DNA from: Edaphobacter sp. | GTDB lineage: Bacteria; Acidobacteriota; Terriglobia; Terriglobales; Acidobacteriaceae | Reading direction: 5' to 3' | Assembly (NCBI RefSeq): GCF_028283685.1 | Contig: NZ_JAPWKF010000010.1 | Coordinates: forward strand, 1 to 64,000 | DNA length: 64,000 nt | Part shown: positions 9,155-17,966 of the stretch, piece by piece | Layout of the letters: each line of letters starts with the position of its first letter | Numbering within the stretch: the first letter of the stretch is position 1 | The notes under the pieces: generated by a model | What the model was told of the DNA's origin: nothing | Database searches by the model: none | What the model saw: the letters and a program-made list of their open reading frames with translations, nothing else | Position numbers and translations under genes: made by a program

Positions 9155-10450
9155 ATGGCCACAGCGATCACCAAACCCGCAGTCGCACCTCGGTCCCGAA
9201 AGTCTTCTTTCGAGAAGACCCTCGCCAGTGCGCGCTCCACCATGATGTTCTCGGAGATCGTCCGCCTCGCCGTCGACAGCTTCAAGACCAGCAAGGTGCG
9301 CTTCCTGCTCACCATGCTCGGCATGATCATCGGCTCGGCGTCTATCATCCTCGTCTACACCCTCGGCCTCACCGGCAAGGACTACGCCCTCAACCTCATC
9401 TCCTCCATCGGTCCCAACATGGTCGAGATGCAGTACAACGGCGGCAGCGTCATCGGGCCCGACAATACCTCCACCCCCGACTTCATGACCCGCGACGACA
9501 TGCGGGCCGTCATGGACCAGGTTCCCGGCATCATCGCCTCCTCTCCCATGCTCGAAGAACACGACCGCGTCTCCATGGGAGGCGGCATCGTCAAGGATTC
9601 CATGATCCTCGGCGTCTCACCGCAGTACAAAGAGGTCCGTAACCTCACCGTACTCGCCGGCCGCTTCTTCGATGACCAGGACGCCCGATCCCACACCAAG
9701 GTCGCCGTCATCGTCGAACCCTTCGCGCGGGCTCTCTTCGGCAATGCCCGCGCCGCCATCGGCCACGCCATCAGCATCAAGGGAATCCCCTTCACCATCA
9801 TCGGCGTCTTCAAGGAGAGCATCGAGACCTTCGGCATGTCCGAGGTCAGCGACCAGACCATCCTCGTGCCCTACGAGGTCGCGCGCTACTTCACCGGCAG
9901 CAACACCGTGAAGCAGATCTTCTTCACCATGAAGGATTCCTCCCTCGTCATCCCGGCCTCTGACGAGATCCTCAGAATCATCAAGAGCCGCCACCGGCCA
10001 ACCTCGGTCTACACCGCCTTCAATCTCACCCAGGTCCTCAGCGTCATGGGCCGCATCGCCAGCATGCTCACCATCGTGCTCACACTGGCCGCTGCCATCA
10101 CGCTGATCGTCTCCGGCGTCGGCATCATGAACTCCATGCTCGCCAACGTGCAGTCGCGCCTCAAGGAGATCGGCATCCGCAAGGCCCTCGGCGCCACCGG
10201 CCACGAGATCCGCCTCCAGTTCCTCACCGAAGCCGTCTTCCTCTCCCTCAGCGGAGGCCTCATCGGCACCATCATCGGCCTCGCCATCCCGCTCTCCGTC
10301 GGCCTGCTGACCCCCTTCTCGATCCCCGTCTCCGCCTGGTCCGCCGTCATCGCGCTCGGCACCTCGGTCCTCGTCGGCGTCCTCTTCGGAACCCTCCCGG
10401 CCAACCGCGCCGCCCGCCTCGACCCCGTCCAGACCCTCAAGTATGAGTAA
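9155..10450 (+). CDS. ABC transporter permease, MacB/FtsX type
   Basis: 431 residues from the ATG at 9155; the longer upstream frame runs through the repeat and is not believable. The first transmembrane segment (FLLTMLGMIIGSASIILVYT) follows a cytoplasmic stretch, then comes a periplasmic MacB_PCD-type domain (VEMQYNGGSVIGPDNT, ILGVSPQYKEVRNLTVLAGR). Three C-terminal helices follow, with the FtsX signature MNSMLANVQSRLKEIGIRKA and EAVFLSLSGGLIGTIIG. Such permeases work with a MacB-like ATPase in exporting macrolides, peptides or lipoproteins, or in envelope stress transport. No ATPase gene is adjacent, so the partner must be elsewhere. Confidence 0.88.
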   Translation: MATAITKPAVAPRSRKSSFEKTLASARSTMMFSEIVRLAVDSFKTSKVRFLLTMLGMIIGSASIILVYTLGLTGKDYALNLISSIGPNMVEMQYNGGSVIGPDNTSTPDFMTRDDMRAVMDQVPGIIASSPMLEEHDRVSMGGGIVKDSMILGVSPQYKEVRNLTVLAGRFFDDQDARSHTKVAVIVEPFARALFGNARAAIGHAISIKGIPFTIIGVFKESIETFGMSEVSDQTILVPYEVARYFTGSNTVKQIFFTMKDSSLVIPASDEILRIIKSRHRPTSVYTAFNLTQVLSVMGRIASMLTIVLTLAAAITLIVSGVGIMNSMLANVQSRLKEIGIRKALGATGHEIRLQFLTEAVFLSLSGGLIGTIIGLAIPLSVGLLTPFSIPVSAWSAVIALGTSVLVGVLFGTLPANRAARLDPVQTLKYE

Positions 10451-10472
10451 GCACAAGCCCGCACAATCATCG

Positions 10473-10515
10473 CAATACTTTAGCTTTTAGCTCCTGGCTA
10501 AAAGCTAAAGTATTG
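10473..10515. repeat. Perfect 19-bp AT-rich inverted repeat
   Basis: Arms CAATACTTTAGCTTTTAGC and its exact complement, separated by the 5-nt loop TCCTG, 22 nt after the permease stop. It is much richer in A+T than its surroundings. It could act as a bidirectional terminator between the permease and the convergent yedK-like gene, or be a mobile palindromic repeat. Confidence 0.7.
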
Positions 10516-10558
10516 CCCATGCGATTCCCTTTCGCACTGTCGTCCGCTTTCCGGCATT

Positions 10559-10739
10559 GTCATTCCGCAGCGGACGGGTCCCCGGCCAGCTTGCTGGTTG
10601 GGCTAGGCAGCGGAGGAATCCACCCAGCCATAACTTCCCCCTCCCCCTAAGCAAGCCAAACGACCAAGGCAAGCCATAACTATGTCATCCCGACCGAAGG
10701 CGCGCAGCGCCGCAGTGGAGGGACCTGCTTTTCGACCAC
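10559..10739 (+). repeat. Two polar intergenic repeats, forward; gap has no gene
   Basis: A divergent unit begins GTCATTCCGC at 10559 and ends near GGAGGAATC at 10621. A canonical unit begins GTCATCCCGACCGAAGG at 10684, continues through CGCAGTGGAGGGACCTGC and ends TTTTCGACCACC at 10739. With the 19-bp palindrome, these fill the 305-bp gap between the permease and the yedK-like gene. Confidence 0.8.
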
Positions 10740-10755
10740 CCTCGCCCGCAGCACC

Positions 10756-11478
10756 TCAGCCTTCCCCATCCGCCAGATCCGGCGAATTGTTCTTCGTACT
10801 CCCCACATCTTTCTTCACCTTGCGCGCCCGCATCTCCTCCGCCGGGTATGACCGCAGCAGATCCAACGGCGGCTCCGCACTCCCGCGATCCAGCCACCGC
10901 GCATAATCCTCAGGAGCGATGATCAGCGGCATCCTGTCATGCACCGTGGCCGTCAGCACATTCGGCTCCACCGTGATGATGGCAAAGCTCTGCAGCCACT
11001 CCCCCGTCGCCGGGTCCTTCCACGCATCCCACACGCCGCCAAACGCAAACAACTGGTCGCTCTTCAGCGAAAACCCATAAGGCTGCTTCGACGCCTTTCC
11101 CTTTGTCTTAGTCTCACCGGCCTCCTCGCCGTGAACCGCCTTCCACTCATAAAACCCATCGGCAGGAATCAGGCACCGCCGCCGCTCAAACGGCACGCGC
11201 CACATCGCCCGCTCCATCAGCGTCTCCGCCTTCGCATTGATCGTCGAGATGCCCTTGTACTCCGCCAGCGACTTCGCCGCATACGGCACCAGCCCCCAGC
11301 GCATCAGCACCAGCTCCGGCTCGCCCGTATCGCGTGCATTGCGGATCACCGGCTGAAACGTCGTCGGAGCCACGTTGAAGTCCCACGGCGGCAGCACAAA
11401 GTCCGCCGCCAGTCCCTTCAACCCAAACGCCTCCGCTATCGCCTTCTTATCTGACCGCCTGTAGTAACGCCCACACAT
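10756..11478 (-). CDS. SOS response-associated peptidase family protein (YedK/HMCES)
   Basis: 240 residues. It starts MCGRYYRR, so Cys2 becomes the N-terminal residue that crosslinks to abasic sites in single-stranded DNA (known for YedK/HMCES). Conserved family blocks are MRWGLVPYAAK, the NAKAET region, RRCLIPADGFYEWK and the active-site His in VHDRMPLII. The length fits the family (about 220-240 residues). It probably shields abasic sites at replication forks in the cytoplasm. The coding end runs into the polar repeat region, and the last 20 residues are not conserved in type. Confidence 0.93.
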   Translation of the reverse strand: MCGRYYRRSDKKAIAEAFGLKGLAADFVLPPWDFNVAPTTFQPVIRNARDTGEPELVLMRWGLVPYAAKSLAEYKGISTINAKAETLMERAMWRVPFERRRCLIPADGFYEWKAVHGEEAGETKTKGKASKQPYGFSLKSDQLFAFGGVWDAWKDPATGEWLQSFAIITVEPNVLTATVHDRMPLIIAPEDYARWLDRGSAEPPLDLLRSYPAEEMRARKVKKDVGSTKNNSPDLADGEG

Positions 11479-11585
11479 CTCTCCGACTCTATCGCACGCC
11501 GCACCTATAAAATCCGCAGCCTGCTTTCACGCGATAATGGCCTCGAAGCGATTCGCCATCCCCACACGCAAGGAGCCCCTCGCCG

Positions 11586-12419
11586 ATGCGTCCCACCGAG
11601 TGGATACAGCTTGGCATTGCCGCCTTCTTCGCCATCGCTGCCTGGGCCACCGTCCTCGGGCCACGCCCTCTACCTGTGCGCCGCCGCTGGATCGTCACCA
11701 CACTCGCCGCCGTCGCCGCCATCGTGATCGCCGCCGCCCACGCCATCAAGCCGCACCTCGCCGCCGACAGCTACTCCGTCATGCTCGACATCCTCACCGC
11801 CTGCCTCTTCCTCGTGCCCTACTGGCAGACCGGCCAGTTCTTCCTCGGCCCCAACGAAAAGCTGCAATCCAGACTCCTCGCCATCGACCAGCGCCTGCTC
11901 CCCCGCGCCTCCACCACCTCCGGCACCTCCCGCAATCCCATCGGCCTTCTCCTCGAGATGGCCTATCTCTCCTGCTATCCGCTCGTGCCCGTCGGCCTCC
12001 TCGCCGTCTACGTCTTCGGCCTGCGCGACAAGGCCCCCGGCTTCTGGCTCGTCCTGATGCTGGCTACCTACTTCTGCTACGCCACCACGCCGCTGGTCCC
12101 GGCCTTCCCGCCGCGCTCACTCATCACGGCCCCAGCCGATGCAACCACCCCCGTCGGCAAGACCCGCCTCTTCAACCTCTTCATCCTCAAGCACGGCAGC
12201 ATCCACGCTATCTCCTTCCCCAGCGCACACGTCGCCTCGGCCTTCGCCATCGCGTTCGTCTTCCTCCATTACGCTCCGCTGGTAGGACTCGCCTTCCTCA
12301 TCGTCGCCATCATGATCTCGCTGGGAGCCGTCATCGGCCGCTACCACTTCGCGCTCGACGTCATCCTCGGAGCCATCACCGCCCTCGCCGTCTTCCTCGC
12401 CTGCCTGCACTGGCTCTGA
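11586..12419 (+). CDS. PAP2 superfamily membrane phosphatase-like protein
   Basis: 277 residues with about six hydrophobic segments. PAP2 motif 2 is seen as SFPSAHVASAF and motif 3 as GRYHFALDVILG, giving the two catalytic histidines. The first motif (KxxxxxxRP) is not obvious, so the substrate site may be modified. Members dephosphorylate undecaprenyl pyrophosphate, phosphatidate or inositol phosphoceramide at the inner membrane. The gene stands alone, convergent with the alpha/beta hydrolase gene. Confidence 0.85.
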   Translation: MRPTEWIQLGIAAFFAIAAWATVLGPRPLPVRRRWIVTTLAAVAAIVIAAAHAIKPHLAADSYSVMLDILTACLFLVPYWQTGQFFLGPNEKLQSRLLAIDQRLLPRASTTSGTSRNPIGLLLEMAYLSCYPLVPVGLLAVYVFGLRDKAPGFWLVLMLATYFCYATTPLVPAFPPRSLITAPADATTPVGKTRLFNLFILKHGSIHAISFPSAHVASAFAIAFVFLHYAPLVGLAFLIVAIMISLGAVIGRYHFALDVILGAITALAVFLACLHWL

Positions 12420-12425
12420 CGAAGT

Positions 12426-13232
12426 TCATCGCGCAGCATTCCAGACATCGCGAATCGCAGTTGTCACAAACTCCGGCTCGTCGAGCATGATGTCGTGTCC
12501 GCTCTTCTTCGCCGTGCGCAACTCGCCCTTAGACGAGCGGCTCGCAAGATCCAGCTGCATCTCATGCATGGTCGCCTCAAACTCCGCCGCATGCTTCGCC
12601 ATGTTTCCCTCAAAATGAAACGGGATGCCGTGCTCCAGCACGATCAGCGGAATGTCATCGTGCCATACCAGCCGCTCTCCCGGCTCCGTGGGCAGACCCG
12701 CGCGCCGCGCGTTCTCCCTCACCTGCTCAGGAATCTGCACCGATGACGGATCGATCGCCTTAAAGCGCCACTCCTGCTCCTCATGCGCCGAATCCACCAG
12801 CACCATCCCCACCACCTCTGCGGGATGGTCCCGCGCATACCGCCTTACCTTGATTCCACCGGCCGAATGCCCCATCAGAATGTAAGGCGGCTTCACGCCA
12901 GCCGACAGCAACAAAAGGTGCAGCTCTTCGACTCCTTCGTCCAGCCCCACAGCATCCGGGTTGCTGACGCCGTCGACCTTGCTCTTCCCCAGCCCCTCGC
13001 GATCGTAGCTGCACACCTGGGTAAATCTCGCGACCTCAGGCTGCACCTTGCTCCAGTCCGTCGAATCCCTCCAGGCGCCCGCCTCAAGCACCACTGCGGC
13101 TCCATGGCGCACCCCTTCGCAGTGGATATAAAGATTGCGGCTGCCGGCTCGATACACTCCCGTCTGCGCACAAGCGGATAGCGCAGCAGTGGCAAACACG
13201 AACATCATCCAACGAAGGATCATGCGTTTCAT
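12426..13232 (-). CDS. Alpha/beta hydrolase, probable lipoprotein
   Basis: 268 residues. The N-terminus (MILRWMMFVFATAALSAC) is a lipoprotein signal with the lipobox Cys near residue 21. The hydrolase fold shows the oxyanion stretch VVLEAGAWRDS, the nucleophile elbow GHSAGG (residues about 122-127) and the late catalytic His in KSGHDIMLDEPEFV. It is probably an envelope esterase or lipase-like enzyme; the substrate is unknown. Its stop lies 6 nt from that of the convergent PAP2 gene. Confidence 0.88.
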   Translation of the reverse strand: MKRMILRWMMFVFATAALSACAQTGVYRAGSRNLYIHCEGVRHGAAVVLEAGAWRDSTDWSKVQPEVARFTQVCSYDREGLGKSKVDGVSNPDAVGLDEGVEELHLLLLSAGVKPPYILMGHSAGGIKVRRYARDHPAEVVGMVLVDSAHEEQEWRFKAIDPSSVQIPEQVRENARRAGLPTEPGERLVWHDDIPLIVLEHGIPFHFEGNMAKHAAEFEATMHEMQLDLASRSSKGELRTAKKSGHDIMLDEPEFVTTAIRDVWNAAR

Positions 13233-13351
13233 CTCCGAAGTGGCGAAAGATCACGCATCCGGTAACGGCACCACTATAGATTGCCTCGCGCCATGCTTGT
13301 CTTGAGGTCACATCGAAATCATGAAACGTGATCATCCCGTTTAAACGAAAA

Positions 13352-13383
13352 ACCCGCCACGAGGAAGAATCCTCGCAGCGGGT
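13352..13383 (-). terminator. Intrinsic terminator of the rpsF-rpsR-rplI block
   Basis: Read on the minus strand: ACCCGC...CGAGGA, loop, TCCTCG...GCGGGT, followed by TTTTTCG. It lies 23 nt after the rplI stop, a textbook rho-independent terminator. Confidence 0.88.
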
Positions 13384-13405
13384 ATATGTCTTACGTCGAG
13401 TAAGC

Positions 13406-13894
13406 TTACTCGGCCACAGCAGCAACAGCCGGAGCAGCTTCCACTTCGGGAGCATCGCTCTTGACCGTCACCTTCACGTGGCTGGTCACCTCGCGGTGCA
13501 GCTTCACGGGAACGTGGTACTCGCCCAGAGACTTCAGCGGCTCATCCAGCGAGATCTTGCGACGGTCGATGGTGAAGCCCTTCGCCTCCAGCTCGTGCGC
13601 GATGTCGCCCGACGTCACCGAACCGAACAGGTGATCGTTCTCGCCGACCTTACGCTCGAAGACCAGCTCGACCGCGTTCAGCGTCGTCGCCAGATCCTCA
13701 GCCGTGACCTTCTCCTTGGCCGACTTGCGAGCGGCCGAAGCCTTCATCTGCTCGATTACAGCCTTGTTGTTTGCCGTCGCCTCGATCGCGAGCTTCTGCG
13801 GCAGCAGGTAGTTGCGCCCGTAACCGTCAGCGACCTTAACCACATCGCCACGGTGTCCGAGCTTATTGACGTCTTCCTTCAGAATGACTTCCAT
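13406..13894 (-). CDS. rplI: 50S ribosomal protein L9
   Basis: 162 residues from MEVILKEDVNKLGHRGD; the frame is open to 13927, but the ATG at 13894 has GGAGAG upstream and matches the normal L9 start. The N-terminal rRNA-binding domain has GYGRNYLLPQKLA, followed by the long linker helix and the C-terminal domain (FGSVTSGDIAHELEAKGF). The C-terminus has an extra Ala/Val/Glu-rich tail. L9 stabilises the L1 stalk region of 23S rRNA. Last gene of the rpsF-rpsR-rplI cluster. Confidence 0.96.
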   Translation of the reverse strand: MEVILKEDVNKLGHRGDVVKVADGYGRNYLLPQKLAIEATANNKAVIEQMKASAARKSAKEKVTAEDLATTLNAVELVFERKVGENDHLFGSVTSGDIAHELEAKGFTIDRRKISLDEPLKSLGEYHVPVKLHREVTSHVKVTVKSDAPEVEAAPAVAAVAE

Positions 13895-13945
13895 GGAACT
13901 CTCCAATCCGTTCATGCCGCTCGCCATGCAAGCAGCGCAATAAAT

Positions 13946-14305
13946 TTAGTAGCGCGTCGCAAAGGCAAGCAGGGCGATGTTGCGCGACTGCTTGATCGCC
14001 AGCGAAAGGCGGCGCTGGTGGCGCGTGCAAACACCCGTCAGGCGGCGCGGAACGATCTTGCCGCGCTCAGCCACAAAGCCCTGCAGCAGGCGAACGTCGC
14101 GGTAGGAGATCGCATCGATCTTCTCCGTGCAGAACTTGCAGACCTTCTTGCGGCGGAAGAACTTGCGGCCGCCGGGGCCGCCAGGGCCGCCGGGGCGCGG
14201 ACCGCGTGGGCCGCCAGGGCCTGCGGGACGGGGGGATGAAGGAGCTGCGGCCTGCTGCGGCTGCTGCTCGGTAGATTGTGTGCTGGTGGTGGTCTCGTCA
14301 GCCAT
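13946..14305 (-). CDS. rpsR: 30S ribosomal protein S18 with long Pro/Gly N-terminal extension
   Basis: 119 residues against about 75-90 in most bacteria. Residues about 20-50 are a Pro/Gly/Arg-rich stretch ([19 protein letters not shown]) ahead of the S18 core. The core shows [20 protein letters not shown] and [20 protein letters not shown], keeping Cys residues of the possible zinc-binding form. S18 pairs with S6 on the 30S platform, and its gene follows rpsF as usual. The extension is unusual but clearly in frame. Confidence 0.95.
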   Translation of the reverse strand: MADETTTSTQSTEQQPQQAAAPSSPRPAGPGGPRGPRPGGPGGPGGRKFFRRKKVCKFCTEKIDAISYRDVRLLQGFVAERGKIVPRRLTGVCTRHQRRLSLAIKQSRNIALLAFATRY

Positions 14306-14474
14306 CGTAATGTCCTCTTTCCTTCGTTGGTGCCGTCATCCGCTCCAGACACGCCGTGGAGTCTCTGGACATGCTCCGTATCAACGGAAGCACGGAAGCG
14401 GATCAGGCTATGGGTACTGCATCATGCGGTGGCGTCTCCGACGTCCGCCGCAGAATCTTCAGAACGGTCTGGCC

Positions 14475-14921
14475 TTAGACCGCCGCGGGCTCAGCCGCGG
14501 GAGTCGCCGGTGCAGCGGGAACCACGGGAACAACCGGAGCCGCGGAAACCTCGGAAGCCTCGACCGCAGGCAGCGCACTGCGCTTCACCTTCGAGTCACG
14601 AAGCTTCTTGACCTTCGCCAGGCGCTTCTCTTCCTCGTCGATGCGCACGGTGATGAACTTGATCACCTGCTCCGTCACGCGAAGACGGCGCTCGATCTCG
14701 CTCACCAGCGAGCCCTCGGCCAGGATCGTCATCAGCACGTAGAAGCCGTCGTTGAACTTGCGAACCGTGTAAGCCAGACGACGACGACCCATCTTCTCGG
14801 TCGACTTCACCTCACCGCCACCATCGGTCACGTTCTTCTCGAAGCCTTCGATCAGCTTGTCGAGGTCTGCCTCTTCCGCGTCCGGACGGACGATGTACAT
14901 CACTTCATAACTACGGCTCAT
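14475..14921 (-). CDS. rpsF: 30S ribosomal protein S6
   Basis: 148 residues from the ATG at 14921 (AAGAAGTGAAG upstream); an in-frame start at 14957 is not supported. The S6 fold is seen as SYEVMYIVRPDAEE, EKMGRRRLAYTVRKFNDGFY and RVTEQVIKFITVRIDEEE. A low-complexity Ala/Pro/Val tail follows residue about 115. S6 binds S18 in the 30S platform. A 169-nt gap separates it from rpsR. Confidence 0.95.
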   Translation of the reverse strand: MSRSYEVMYIVRPDAEEADLDKLIEGFEKNVTDGGGEVKSTEKMGRRRLAYTVRKFNDGFYVLMTILAEGSLVSEIERRLRVTEQVIKFITVRIDEEEKRLAKVKKLRDSKVKRSALPAVEASEVSAAPVVPVVPAAPATPAAEPAAV

Positions 14922-15036
14922 ATTCTTCACTTCTTTCTGCGAAGTTCCACTTCGCACCGCCAGGGCTTGCCTTCTCCGGGTCGGTATGGAATCTACTGCG
15001 TTATGCGTCTACTACCGTGAACTCTGCTCTACTGCC

Positions 15037-15657
15037 TTACTTCCCTTCAGCCGAACCGTCTTCCGGCTCCGGCCTCCGGTTGAACTCATTCATCGCAGCG
15101 CCGACACCCTTCGTCAGCACCACCTCGACCGCAACCTTCACCCGGTCGAGTACCTCATCCAGCACCGCAAGCTCCAGCTTGCGGAACGGCGTCAGCAGAT
15201 AATCCCTGCCTCCCGCCTTAATCTCTCTGCCATCCGCCAGCGCCGGCTTGCCGACCCCGATACGGACGCGCATCCAGTCCGGCGTTCCCAGCACCCCGGA
15301 GATCGACTTCACCCCGTTGTGCCCGTTCGCCGAACCACGTTCCGCAATGCGAAACTGTCCCAGCGGAAACGCCAGCTCGTCGTACAGAACGATCACGTCC
15401 CGCTTCACGTCCTCGAGGCCCAGCTCCTGAATCAGCGCAGCTACCGAAAGCCCGCTCAGATTCATGAACGTCTCCGGCTTAGCCAGCAGAACTTCTTCGC
15501 CTGCCACCCTCGCCTTCGCCGTCAGCGCCCTGCCCCGCCGGTTGTTCACCACCACGCCGCAGTCATCCGCGATGCGATCGATGGCAAGAAACCCGGCGTT
15601 ATGCGGTGTGAACTGATATTCGACCCCAGGATTCCCAAGTCCGACGATCAGCTTCAC
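15037..15657 (-). CDS. pth: Peptidyl-tRNA hydrolase
   Basis: About 206 residues from the GTG at 15657 (GAAGGAA eight bases upstream); the ATG at 15699 would add 14 residues not typical of the family. Core motifs: KLIVGLGNPGVEYQFTPHNA with the catalytic His in TPHNAG, KPETFMNLSG, VLYDELAFPLGQFRI and SANGHNGVKS. It hydrolyses peptidyl-tRNA dropped from ribosomes. It follows rplY by 62 nt, the common rplY-pth arrangement. Confidence 0.95.
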   Translation of the reverse strand: MKLIVGLGNPGVEYQFTPHNAGFLAIDRIADDCGVVVNNRRGRALTAKARVAGEEVLLAKPETFMNLSGLSVAALIQELGLEDVKRDVIVLYDELAFPLGQFRIAERGSANGHNGVKSISGVLGTPDWMRVRIGVGKPALADGREIKAGGRDYLLTPFRKLELAVLDEVLDRVKVAVEVVLTKGVGAAMNEFNRRPEPEDGSAEGK

Positions 15658-15719
15658 GCGAGCAATTCCTTCCCTACAAGCAAGCGGCAGCCCCAACACC
15701 TGTCAGGACTGCCAGCCAG

Positions 15720-16388
15720 TTACTTCTTCTTCGCGTCCGCAGCGGGTGCAGCCGGAGCATCCGTCTTACCCTTCTTGGCGACCTCAGGCTCCGTCACAGC
15801 GGCCACTTCAGCAGCTGCCTCTTCCTTGATGATCGTGACGTGCGCAACCGTAGCCGTCTCCTCGCCGATGAACTTGATCGAACCGGAGTGCGGCAGATCG
15901 GAGATGTGGATCACGCCATGCAGCTCCAGGCCCGAAACATCGAGATCGATGTGGCTCGGAATGTCGCCGGGAAGGCACTCGATCTCGACCTCACGCATAA
16001 CGTGCTCGAGGATTCCACCCTGCGTCTTCACGCCAACCGGGATACCCGTCAGCTGAACCGGAACCGATACGCGCATCGTCTTGTCCATCGCAATGCGCTT
16101 CAGGTCGATGTGCAGCAGCTTGCCCTTGATGGGCTCGTTCTGCCAGTCGACGATCATGGCCTTCGTCACACCCGCACCCTCGACCGTCAGGTCGAAGATG
16201 GTGTTGTGGCCCGACTCCGAGTGCAGGATCTTGATGATCGCCTTCGGATCGACCGTCACCGCAACTGCGTCCTTGCCTGCGCCGTAAACGACCGCGGGAA
16301 TCTTGCCGGCCACACGAACGCGGCGTGCCGCATTCTTATTGAACTTGCCCTCACGGGGAGTTGCGACTACTGCTGTATCGATTGCCAT
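15720..16388 (-). CDS. rplY: 50S ribosomal protein L25 / general stress protein Ctc
   Basis: 222 residues, the long (TL5/Ctc) form. The N-terminal 5S rRNA-binding barrel shows AARRVRVAGKIPAVVYGAGK and MIVDWQNEPIKGKLLHIDL; the C-terminal domain shows GGILEHVMREVEIECLPGDI. A Lys/Ala-rich tail ends in DAKKK. It binds 5S rRNA in the central protuberance. Located between prs and pth on the minus strand, as in many bacteria. Confidence 0.95.
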   Translation of the reverse strand: MAIDTAVVATPREGKFNKNAARRVRVAGKIPAVVYGAGKDAVAVTVDPKAIIKILHSESGHNTIFDLTVEGAGVTKAMIVDWQNEPIKGKLLHIDLKRIAMDKTMRVSVPVQLTGIPVGVKTQGGILEHVMREVEIECLPGDIPSHIDLDVSGLELHGVIHISDLPHSGSIKFIGEETATVAHVTIIKEEAAAEVAAVTEPEVAKKGKTDAPAAPAADAKKK

Positions 16389-16490
16389 CTCACTTCATCC
16401 TTTCGGGCACGAGACTTCTGGCTCGCTCCCTTTGCGGCTGTGCCGCTTGATTTGTGCTTCTACATCGCTCCCAAAACCGCGGGAGAAAAA

Positions 16491-17582
16491 CTAGTTGAAG
16501 AGAGTGCTGACACTCGTCTCCATGTGGATACTCTCAATCGCGCGGCCCAGAAGCCCGGCTACCGAAAGCACCTTGATCTTCTCCACCTTCTGCGCCTCTT
16601 CCCGCAGAGGGATGGTGTTCGTCACGACCACTTCCTTCAACCGCGACTCGCGGATGCGATCGATCGCCGGGCCCGAGAGCACGGCATGCGACGCACACGC
16701 ATAAACCTCTTTCGCGCCCTCATCCAGCAGCGCATCCGCCGTCTTCACCAGCGTTCCCGCCGTGTCGATAATGTCGTCGAGGATCAAACACGTCCGGCCC
16801 TTCACATCGCCGATGACGTTCATCACCTCAGTGACATTCATGTCCGTGCGACGCTTATCCACGATCGCCAGCGGAACATCCAGCTTCTTGGCGAAGAATC
16901 TCGCCCTCTCCACACCGCCGGCATCCGGTGACACCACCGTCAGGTCCGGCAGGTTCATATCCCGGAAGTGGCTCACGAGCACCGGGCTCGCAAACAGGTG
17001 ATCCACCGGAATATTGAAAAACCCTTGAATCTGCGCCGCATGCAGATCCACCAGCAACGCGCGGTTCGCACCGGCAGTCGTCAGCAGATCGGCAACCAGC
17101 TTCGACGTAATCGCCACACGCGGCCGGTCCTTGCGGTCCTGCCTCGCATAGCCGTAGTACGGAATCACCACCGTAATACGCCCGGCCGATGCGCGCTTCA
17201 GCGCGTCGATCATGATCAGCAGCTCAACCAGGTGCTGATCCACCGGGAAACACGTCGGCTGCACGAGAAAGACGTCCGTACCGCGAACGTTCTCGAGCAG
17301 CTGAAAGTGAACCTCTCCATCGGAGAAACGCTGCAAACGGCTCTCGCCCAGCGGGACTCCGATGAATCTGCAGACCTCCTCGGCCAACGCACGGTTGGAG
17401 GACCCGCAGAAGATCTTCATGCGCTTATTCTCGTTCTGCTTCGAAGCGCGCTTTTTCTCCGAAGACTTTGGCTGTCCGTTGCTTTGAGCGGAGAGCGTAG
17501 CGCCAGGTTGGGAGCCGTTTTCTGCTTCCTCAACCTGACCCTGAATAGGGGAAAGAACTGCAGTCGTGTCTTGTTCGGTCAC
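16491..17582 (-). CDS. prs: Ribose-phosphate pyrophosphokinase with N-terminal extension
   Basis: The core begins MKIFCGSSNRALAEEVCRF and contains IPYYGYARQDRKDRPR (ATP/pyrophosphoryl region), the metal/ribose loop DAGGVERARFFAKKL and the PRPP loop LILDDIIDTAGTLVKTA. It makes PRPP from ribose 5-phosphate and ATP. I chose the GTG at 17582 because a strong GGAGGT lies eight bases upstream; this gives 363 residues, some 54 more than usual, with a Gln/Lys/Asn/Ser-rich lead. The core ATG at 17420 has only a weak ribosome site, and a TTG at 17669 is also in frame. Confidence 0.93.
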   Translation of the reverse strand: MTEQDTTAVLSPIQGQVEEAENGSQPGATLSAQSNGQPKSSEKKRASKQNENKRMKIFCGSSNRALAEEVCRFIGVPLGESRLQRFSDGEVHFQLLENVRGTDVFLVQPTCFPVDQHLVELLIMIDALKRASAGRITVVIPYYGYARQDRKDRPRVAITSKLVADLLTTAGANRALLVDLHAAQIQGFFNIPVDHLFASPVLVSHFRDMNLPDLTVVSPDAGGVERARFFAKKLDVPLAIVDKRRTDMNVTEVMNVIGDVKGRTCLILDDIIDTAGTLVKTADALLDEGAKEVYACASHAVLSGPAIDRIRESRLKEVVVTNTIPLREEAQKVEKIKVLSVAGLLGRAIESIHMETSVSTLFN

Positions 17583-17856
17583 GTCGTGAAACCTCCAGGC
17601 TGGTTGACCTTGAATAGTTCCTGCTGCGTTTGTCTTACCGAGGCCTTGTTGCGACCCCGTACTGCTCAAAAATCCTTGTTGCGAATCCCTGAAACCAATT
17701 CCTAAGACCGTTCTTCTAAAACTGCTCTGTCTCCCATCAACGGCCGCATCTTGTTTTGTTTCCGCCGGCCGCGGGAGTTCGAATTCAATTTACTTCTCGC
17801 GGCGCCATGCACCGCAAAAACCCTAACCTTCAACTCTTCGCTGGCGAACGACTTTG

Positions 17857-17930
17857 TGGTTGGGCGACCAGGATTCGAACCTGGACTGAGTGCGTCAAAG
17901 GCACTTGACCTACCGTTAGTCGATCGCCCA
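17857..17930 (-). tRNA. tRNA-Gln (anticodon TTG)
   Basis: On the minus strand: acceptor TGGGCGA pairs with TCGCCCA, anticodon arm AGTGC-CTTTGAC-GCACT has anticodon TTG, T arm CCAGG-TTCGAAT-CCTGG, then discriminator A and an encoded CCA. Located between ispE and prs. Confidence 0.95.
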
Positions 17931-17966
17931 GTAAGCGGCCGGTAATCCGTTATGTAACCGGCCGGG

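Noticed and set aside
16850-16870. TTATCCACG, one base from a DnaA box
   Set aside because: A single site inside prs coding sequence; no cluster near parS, so no oriC is claimed.
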